29,093 nucleotides of DNA from Pelargonium nanum. Taxonomy: Eukaryota > Streptophyta > Magnoliopsida > Geraniales > Geraniaceae. The translations under genes and the position numbers were made by a program. This document shows, piece after piece, positions 22,020 through 29,093 of the stretch. The stretch lies in the NCBI GenBank assembly GCA_036897485.1, contig JAYMTF010000855.1, positions 1 to 29,093 of the forward strand, written 5' to 3'. Every line of letters begins with the position of its first letter. Position 1 is the stretch's first letter. The notes beneath the pieces were generated by a model. It saw only the letters and a program-made list of their open reading frames with translations. It searched no databases and was not told the origin of the DNA.

Positions 22020-23667
22020 ATGGGTTCTGAAGGACCAAAGGCTGTTACTGTTCATATAACTGGGTTTAAGAAGTTTCAAGGGGTTCCTGAGAACCCTACT
22101 GAGATTATTGTTAAAAATCTGAAGAGTTTTGTTGAAAAGAGAGGTCTACCTCCTGGTGTTACTCTCGGGAGTTGTACTATTCTCGAGACTGCAGGAGATG
22201 GTGCGCGTCCTATGCTTTATAAGGTCTTGGAGTCTGCCATACCCGGAAATGATCCTGCTAGCAATGCACAAGTTTTATGGGTCAGTTTCACATACGGCTT
22301 CCAACAACATTGTATTTCACTTGCTATTGCATGCAATTTTTTTTGGTTCATCGTACCATTTAAAAGATCCACTTAAAATAGTTTATTTATCATACATGGG
22401 GCGTTAGTTTTTCTTAATCATGGCGATGTAGTGTTAAGTGATTTATCCATTGTTGTCTTTTCAGCTTCATTTCGGAGTGAATAGCGGGGCACAAAAATTT
22501 GCCATAGAGAGGCGGGCAGTAAATGAAGCTACTTTCCGCTGTCCAGATGAGCTAGGGTGGCAACCTCAGGTGAATATACTCCATGGCTCTGCATGATTAA
22601 TCTTTTTGAGATTTTCTTTCTGAATGTCCTCATGCTTTTTCCAGCAATGCCAAATTGTCCAAGAGGATGGAGAAATTTCCAGAGCTAGAGAGGTAATTCA
22701 TGTTCTGCTAGTCTTAATTTCTGTTTCGGCATTTGTTGGATCAAACGCTCTTAGCCTCCTGCTTGACTTGTTGCATGTTGACCAATGACCACATCTTGAT
22801 AGAACATACAAATACTGTTTAGCAGAACTATAGAAAAGCAATCCTTAGATTCTAATCTGAAAATGTTGTAAATTCACGCCTAAAGCTTCAAATCTGCATG
22901 TGTGCTAAACATGGGCCCTTGTATGTAACTAAAATAATAGAGGTTGAGATAGACGAGGGATTGTTATTCAAACATAATGATGTTGCAACCATGAGATCAA
23001 ATGTTTCTTTGCCTGATGAAATGGTTGCCAATCTCAACAGTAAGTGAAAAGAGACGGAATTAATGATCTTTCATGTTTCACCCAAACATGTTGCTTTAGT
23101 CAAATTGTAGTCTGTTACTTTTGATCATTGAGCTCACTGTTTAGTAGTCCTCTTATCTGGCAGTAGATTTTCAGTGCCTTTTGTTTTTTTTGTTCTTTCG
23201 CAGATTTGTGTTGTAAGTTCACTAGAGAATTGAATAGTTGAGTAGCTATATAACTGAATCTGGCATTTATTCAGTGTACTAGCCATGTTATTGGTTTTCC
23301 AGTTGCAGAACATTCAAGTTTTGGGTTGTGAAAACCAACAAAATATTTATTTGTCATGCTGGTGCACACTCTCTGAGATTCTATATATTGTAAGTTTGTA
23401 ACTCATCAACACCTTTTGCTGTTGTAGACTTCTTGCTCTGTTGAGGCAATCCTGAAATACCAGAAGAAGAAAGGCTACGATGTTGCAATATCTGTTGATG
23501 CGGGCCGTTTTGTATGCAATTATGTCTATTATCATTCTCTCCGATTTGCAGAACAGAAGGGCCACAAATCCCTTTTTGTCCATGTTCCTCTATTTTCTAG
23601 AATTGATGAAGAAACCCAGATGCATTTTGTAGCCTCGCTTTTGGAGGCCATTGCATCTACATGTTGA
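22020..23667 (+). CDS. Pyroglutamyl-peptidase I (peptidase family C15)
   Basis: Four exons, 22020-22280, 22465-22569, 22645-22692 and 23428-23667, join in frame to 217 residues, the usual size for this family. The enzyme is a soluble, probably cytosolic cysteine peptidase that removes N-terminal pyroglutamate from peptides. The fold start is visible as Val-His-Ile-Thr-Gly-Phe-Lys-Lys-Phe with Asn-Pro-Thr following. The expected catalytic triad is present: Glu102 in the Ile-Glu-Arg-Arg-Ala-Val-Asn motif, Cys168 in Ala-Gly-Arg-Phe-Val-Cys-Asn, and His190 in Phe-Val-His-Val-Pro. Placement of the triad is by motif against the bacterial enzymes. It resembles Arabidopsis At1g23440. The start ATG directly precedes the conserved N-terminus. 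The third intron (22693-23427, 735 bp) is long and has no coding content. The physiological substrates in plants are not well known. Confidence 0.93.
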
Positions 23668-25457
23668 TATTATGATCAAAATATTAATTTGAATCTACCT
23701 GTTTTCTATGTCACATGCTGGGCTCTTGAATCCACCGTTTAATGTTATTTGCAAGTAATAATTCGTATGAGCTTGTAGACTGCTCTCGTTTGTAAAGAAA
23801 AACAACTGTCTTTCCTATTTCCTATGTATCTTTGAAGTGTTTGATGTGTATAATTCTGTCACAATCAGCAAGGTTTTTGTGATAACTGTTTCGTGATATA
23901 CTGATAATCAAAGAAGATTGATGCTGATATTAATACGAAGTACAAATCTTCCATTGTTCAAACCATAGCAAGCTTTACAAATTACAATAGATAATTTGAT
24001 CAAACCTGGACACCTGATTGTTATGGGTTTCCTTATTAGTTTCAGTTTCTTTATAGCAAATGGTTTCCAGAAGGATTAGAGAAAGCCCATTATCGTAGCT
24101 TTCGCTTGAATCCAGTTTGGATATATTGCAGCTCTCTACTGATTTTTTTCTTTATAAATATTTTTAATATGCATATATATGGGTCCTCATGATGTGTGGC
24201 TTTGAAGTTGTTTGATGGGTTGAAGTTTTGGAACACTGAAACTGAATTGAGTTGATTTTGTGAACTAAGTGATTGGAATCCAACTGGTTTCTTACTCTGC
24301 TTCTGGGTATATGCAAGAAGATCATTTGATGTTGTTGCAGAAGAGGATATGGTGTTCATGGAAGTTCATAGTGGTTTATTTTTGTGTCCATTTCACTGTT
24401 GTGTTCTATTATTGGGTTTGATCATGGAACTGTCCACATATAATGTACCTTGTGCAGTGATAAATTCTTTGCCGCATTGCAGAGTCATTGATAGGAAGAT
24501 GAGGTTGAGATGATTGATTTGATGGTGTCTTCAATCATGTTAAGGTTTCTTTGAAGATTTCCATGATTAAATTCTTGAACCGATGATGAAGATCGGCTTA
24601 TCAGAGTTCTTCTGATATGGAAGTCTGGTAAGTGAAGAAGTGAGCAGTTGGTATTGGTGCCAGATTTGACTGAAGTTGTTCCGAAGCTACAGAGATCTGT
24701 TCGATAATCTCAGCTTGAAGCTGAAAAACAAAACGAGCTGCTCCAGAAGTAGAGTGCATGGATGAGACTGCTATGATCCAAAATCTCATTTCAGCTCTAA
24801 CTTAACAAACAACCCCTCAGATTTGCTGGATGAAGCTGAAGATTTCTTTCAACAATGGAGCTCATGCTGTAAAGTTTTGTAAAGTCTACATGAAAAAGAG
24901 CAGTGAGTTCTTGGTTGCAGTTCAATTGAGGTAAAAGTTATCTCTTAGCATCTACTTCTTATACTTGTAGGTCCGATTATATCTTGTTTAATGTTAACAA
25001 TGTCTCCAAGTCTTCGAAAGAAATTCACCACAGAAAGGTTCCTGTTGCTTAAAGCTTAGGGCTGCATGTAATAATCATCCAACAGGATCTCTGTGTTTCC
25101 CAGTTGGGTCAAACTTAAGAACTGACATATATCCCCATTTTGCTCTTTCTTTTCTCATACCTCATTTCAGGTCATACATCAAATGTTTAGTATTTGCAAA
25201 TATGTTTGGTCATTTTTTTCTTTTATTTGTATACACATATGTATGTATCCATGAACACTTGCAAGTTGCAACTTTAGAGGCTGTTGAGTTTTTGTGCACT
25301 GGTTGTGGAGTAAAGCAAAGAATACCCCCCAAAAAATAAAATCCCTTGTACTTTAAGTGTAGGCTTGGAGATAATGTAACACCTTCACCTTCATCTACTT
25401 CCAAGCCAAGCCATACACCCCACTAAAACCCTTCATTTTCATTACTTAAACTATACA
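23668..25457. other. Intergenic region with unexplained minus-strand open frames
   Basis: After the peptidase 3' UTR no recognised gene occurs for 1.8 kb. On the minus strand three open stretches have protein-like composition. One begins at ATG 24359 and runs 89 codons to 24090, rich in Ser, Asn and Gln early on. One runs from ATG 24789 to TGA at 24601, including a Phe-Gln-Leu-Gln-Ala-Glu-Ile-Ile-Glu-Gln-Ile helix-like segment. One is 22 codons from ATG 24865 to 24797. None matches a family I know. They could be a decayed gene, an unannotated small gene or chance. Confidence 0.3.
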
Positions 25458-25464
25458 TATAAAT
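25458..25464 (+). promoter_or_regulatory. Probable TATA box of the polygalacturonase gene
   Basis: TATAAAT lies 71 bp before the start codon, implying a transcription start near 25490 and a leader of about 45 nt with no upstream ATG after that point. Confidence 0.6.
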
Positions 25465-25535
25465 TAATTCTCAATGTGGTCATTGGATTATACAAAACAA
25501 TCAATCTTGCAAGGAACAGACAGAGCAGACAAAAC

Positions 25536-28139
25536 ATGGATAAATTCTTCTTAGTTTCCTTTCTTGGTTTGCTGATAGTGGCGCTTGCAGCTGCAGATAA
25601 CATGGGATATGACGAGATTGGCATGCTTGAGGAGCTTGAAAACTGGGAAATGGAAGAAGAAAACGAATCGAAACTTTTCGACAATCCGTTTTGGACAAGT
25701 GAACATGGTGGCAAGGTTCTTGTGAATGTGGATAGCTTTGGTGCTGCGGGAGATGGAGTCACAGATGATACCAAGGTGACTGATTACATTACGTATATAT
25801 GCAACTCATAATATTTCTCTTACCATAATTTAACCTGTAACTATGATCTATTTGCAAGTGTCTTATGAACTGTTATCACTTTCAGGCGCTCGAAAGTGCA
25901 TGGGAAACAGCTTGCAACACAACGAAATCAGTTCTCTTGGTCCCCCAAGGACGTCGTTATCTAGTAAATGCAACAAAATTTAAAGGCCCTTGTGCAGACA
26001 AGTTAGTCGTACAGGTAATCTAGAAACCTAAACCTCATTACGTACACAAAGGTCGATGAACATATGGCATTTTGTTCTTTAACTGCAACAACTGTACTGA
26101 TCTCTACGAGTTGTTTTGTTAGCATCATTGTAGTTTTAGGTAATAGTAAATACTTCATGTACGTTGTAACAGATTGATGGAACAATTGTGGCACCAGATG
26201 ATCCCAATAACTGGGATCCAAAGTTACCGCGTCTTTGGCTTGATTTTTCAAAGTTGAATGGAGTCGTCTTCCAAGGGAATGGAGTTATAGATGGCTCGGG
26301 CAGTAAATGGTGGGCTTCGTCTTGCAAAAAGAACAAAACAAATGTACTTCTAAATCTCACCCTATATTCATTTATGTTCAATGAGCTGAAATTAAGAAAA
26401 ATAGAATTGAACAATTTCTGTTTTCCTTCTTCACAGCCTTGCAGGGGAGCACCAACAGTAAGGATTATTTCCCTTGTTTGTAGCTAATTCTTCCCGAAAA
26501 GATGTCATCATAACTAGGTTGGACATGAACCTGTAAATTTACATCAACACGAGTTTAATGTAAGAGTTTGTTGCAGGCGTTGACTATAGAATCAAGTACA
26601 GCAGTAAGGGTGAAAGGCATTACCATCCAGAACAGCCAGCAGATGAATTTCGTCATTTCCAAGTCCAATTCTGTGCGCGTAACTGGAGTGCAAGTCTCAT
26701 CTCCCGGAGATAGTCCCAACACTGATGGAATTCATATCACTGGGTCGACTAATGTTGTTCTTCAAGACTGCAAAATAGGAACAGGTTTTCAAAATTTTCC
26801 CCTATCTCAATAATTTTACTATGAAAGATACTTAAAATTGTGAAGATAAAGCGGTATTGGATTTTTTCTCGGTGAACAAATGGAATTTATGGGTTTAAGG
26901 GGAGAGCTAACAACTAACAAGGTGACGCCCCCACTAGGGGGTGAGAAACACAGGCCGTAAAGGCCTGCTGTCCCGTCGCTTATAAAAAAAATAGAAAATA
27001 CACATTGATCACTCTTGTTTCACGGTGATCATATGTTTGATCTTCAGGTGATGATTGCATATCAATTGTCAACGCTAGTACTAATATCAAGATGAAGAGA
27101 ATTTACTGTGGTCCTGGACATGGAGTCAGGTACCATTCGATCTAATTACGTGCTATTCCAGAAGTTTGTTTGCCTGTATCCCTCTCAAAAGACAACACCT
27201 GCCCCTTTGCAATTACTGAATGTTTTTCTTTTCATTTTGGTTGAAAATTCTGATATGTAGCATAGGAAGTCTTGGGAAGGACAACTCCACTGGTATAGTC
27301 ACGAAAGTGGTCTTGGATACAGCATACCTCAGGGAGACAACAAACGGTGTCAGGATTAAGACATGGCAGGTAATGCTGAAACACATTGGCGAGAGATCAT
27401 GTAGCATACATTTAGATTAATCAATGAGAACACTCATTAGCAACTTCCCGAGAAAACTAGTACTCCTTTTCTCATTACAAAGCTGCAGTAGAAATGATTC
27501 TGTTGCACTCCATGTTCTGATACGACAGGAACATAATGTTGGCCTGTAACGATATATAGAATCACACAGATCTCTTGATTTCGGGCATTTCTTGTAGGGA
27601 GGCTCTGGACATGTTCGTGGGGTGCGTTTTGAAAATATTAGGATGCAGGATGTTGCAAACCCCATCATCATTGATCAGTTTTACTGTGATTCCCCAACTG
27701 CATGTTCTAACCAGGTAATGCCCGAAATCTCCTGCATTTGAACTGAGATATTGGATTGGACCATACACTGAAGGAAAAAAAAAAAAAGTACTCAATGAAC
27801 TATTTGTTTTCTTAGACATCAGCAGTTGAAATAAGCCAGATCATGTACCGAAACATCAGCGGGACAACAAAGAGCGCGAAGGCAATGAAATTTGCCTGCA
27901 GCGACACAGTTCCATGCAGCAACATAGTCCTGACCAATGTCAACTTAGAGAAAAAGGACGGGACAGTGGAGACATATTGCAACTCTGCCACTGGCTTCGG
28001 GATTGGCATGGTTCATCCATCTGTAGACTGTCTAAGCTCCAACGACGACAAGGACTATATCAAGATGATGGATCAAAGAGACCGGCCTGAGATCGAAGAA
28101 CCCATCAGAAATGATGATATTGTGCACACAGAGCTCTGA
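25536..28139 (+). CDS. Secreted polygalacturonase, glycoside hydrolase family 28
   Basis: Nine exons (25536-25775, 25886-26014, 26173-26343, 26437-26457, 26577-26784, 27048-27129, 27261-27369, 27598-27714, 27816-28139) join in frame to 466 residues. The enzyme hydrolyses alpha-1,4 bonds of homogalacturonan in the cell wall, acting in wall loosening or cell separation. A hydrophobic signal peptide spans residues 1-20. All four GH28 motifs are present: Ser-Pro-Asn-Thr-Asp (Asn235-Asp237), Gly-Asp-Asp (Asp258, Asp259), Gly-His-Gly (His281) and Arg-Ile-Lys (315-317), so it should be catalytic. Several Asn-x-Ser/Thr sites suggest glycosylation. Residues 21-50 form a Glu/Asp-rich segment before the catalytic beta-helix begins at Val-Asn-Val-Asp-Ser-Phe-Gly-Ala. 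A charged 35-residue tail follows the last Cys431. Exon 4 is a 21-nt microexon. The gene resembles Arabidopsis At1g23460/At1g70500 by position and type. Endo versus exo action cannot be told from this. Confidence 0.95.
26921..26980. other. GC-rich three-way-junction fold in polygalacturonase intron 5
   Basis: A 60-nt GC-rich island lies in an otherwise AT-rich intron (26785-27047). A 7-bp closing stem (26921-26927 with 26974-26980, two G-T wobbles) encloses hairpin 1 (CCCCC 26928-26932, loop ACTA, GGGGG 26937-26941) and hairpin 2 (CAGGCC 26951-26956, loop GTAAA, GGCCTG 26962-26967). It is followed by TATA8. It may be the 3' part of an old retroposon. It lacks the hammerhead core sequence CTGANGA on either strand. 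Confidence 0.6.
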
Positions 28140-29093
28140 TTTGGCTCATTATTATATATGCACTTAAATAACTGTGTTATATATAGTATATGAAGCTGGA
28201 CAGTAAAATGTACTGGTAGAGGTTTTCTTGGAGGAGGCAAGATTCTATGAAGTGCACAAGTTAATTTTTTCTATGGGAAGGTAGAGATGTTATATAGTAA
28301 TGTATTATACACAAAAACTGCAATGGTACTATTTAAAAAGCAAAATTTGTGAAATGCAATTGATACTGAAAATGCTAAAATTCAATTTAATGAGATTTTT
28401 TTATTCTAGTTATTACATTTTGGTGTTATGATTTTATGAGTTTGCAAAAATTATATGGAGAAAAAAAGAGAAGCATCCATGAGTTTTGGGATAAGAAAGG
28501 AGAGGTAAATAAATTCAGATAGAAAGACAAAATCCCAGGTGGGGAAACCCAATGGGTCCACCATATATTCTTTATTTGTTTTTCATTGAAACATTTGTAT
28601 TTGTATTTACTGTTCTTGCACTGATGAACTAGGCCCATTCAAACCTCAGGACCATCCTAATTTTATTTTTTCCTTCTTTTTGAAATGGAGATCATTGAAC
28701 TACACAATATATGGTACTCTACCGTCCTAAGATAATTGCCGAACTTTTTATTTTTAGACAAATTATGGTACCTCGATCCTATGGATATATCTAACATGTG
28801 CAAGTGTTGCATATAAAACTCAAATTCTAATGCATCGATCTTATTCTGTGCCAGAATTGCACATGTTAGACAAAACACGTTGAGTATAACTATAATGATA
28901 TTAATTTCTTAGCGTATTCTTAGAGAGGACATGGTGCTCTAACAAGCCAAGCTGGGCCAGCTTATATCAAAACTGACAAACATAAACATAACTGGCATTA
29001 CATTTATATATTGATCACAATTCACAGCCAACCAATATATATATATATATATATAATATACTATAGACTTGCAGCTCGATGAGAAATTCAGGC
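28140..29093. other. Polygalacturonase 3' UTR and downstream intergenic DNA
   Basis: No gene is visible after the polygalacturonase stop. The first 150-250 bases are probably its 3' UTR. The rest is AT-rich with stops in all frames. Confidence 0.6.
29035..29054. repeat. (AT)10 microsatellite
   Basis: Ten uninterrupted AT units are seen directly near the right edge, continuing imperfectly as ATATAATATA. Confidence 0.9.

Noticed and set aside
26921-26980. Hammerhead ribozyme (retrozyme) interpretation of the three-way junction
   Set aside because: The invariant CTGANGA and GAAA core elements are not at the junction on either strand.

Overview
This is nuclear DNA from a flowering plant, almost certainly a eudicot. 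The genes have short AT-rich GT-AG introns, the intergenic DNA is AT-rich, and every protein recognised is a plant-type family member. Compact genes and few transposons suggest a small genome. A rosid, possibly Rosaceae, is my guess, but the sequence alone does not settle this.

Layout, left to right: (1) bases 1-98 are the last codons of a ubiquitin-40S ribosomal protein S27a fusion gene on the + strand. (2) About 4.6 kb of mostly non-coding DNA follows, including a (GA)21 tract. (3) INNER NO OUTER (INO), a YABBY transcription factor, lies at 4700-6640 (+) in seven exons. (4) A 6.6-kb gene-free stretch holds a tRNA-derived SINE-like element, degenerate repeats and an orphan cluster of E2F and TGGGCC-type sites. 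(5) A BOI/BRG-type RING E3 ligase lies at 14804-16647 (+) with a long intron-containing 5' leader. (6) Convergent to it is an RBM48-like minor-spliceosome RNA-binding protein at 17416-19468 (-), eight exons, with site II motifs just upstream. (7) A pyroglutamyl-peptidase I (peptidase C15) lies at 22020-23667 (+), four coding exons. (8) A secreted GH28 polygalacturonase lies at 25536-28139 (+), nine exons including a 21-nt microexon. The rest is intergenic.

The genes do not form one pathway; each is an ordinary single plant gene with its own promoter. The set does carry a positional signal. From memory, S27a, INO, peptidase C15 and polygalacturonase genes occur in the same order on Arabidopsis chromosome 1 (At1g23410 to about At1g23460), so this looks like an ancient conserved block with the RING ligase and RBM48 lying between INO and the peptidase here.

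I found no clearly new multi-gene system. The observations most worth a second look are a GC-rich three-way-junction fold inside a polygalacturonase intron, the orphan E2F/TGGGCCCA cluster, the acidic N-terminal segment and charged C-terminal tail of the polygalacturonase, the long GA tract upstream of INO, and unexplained minus-strand open frames between the peptidase and polygalacturonase genes.
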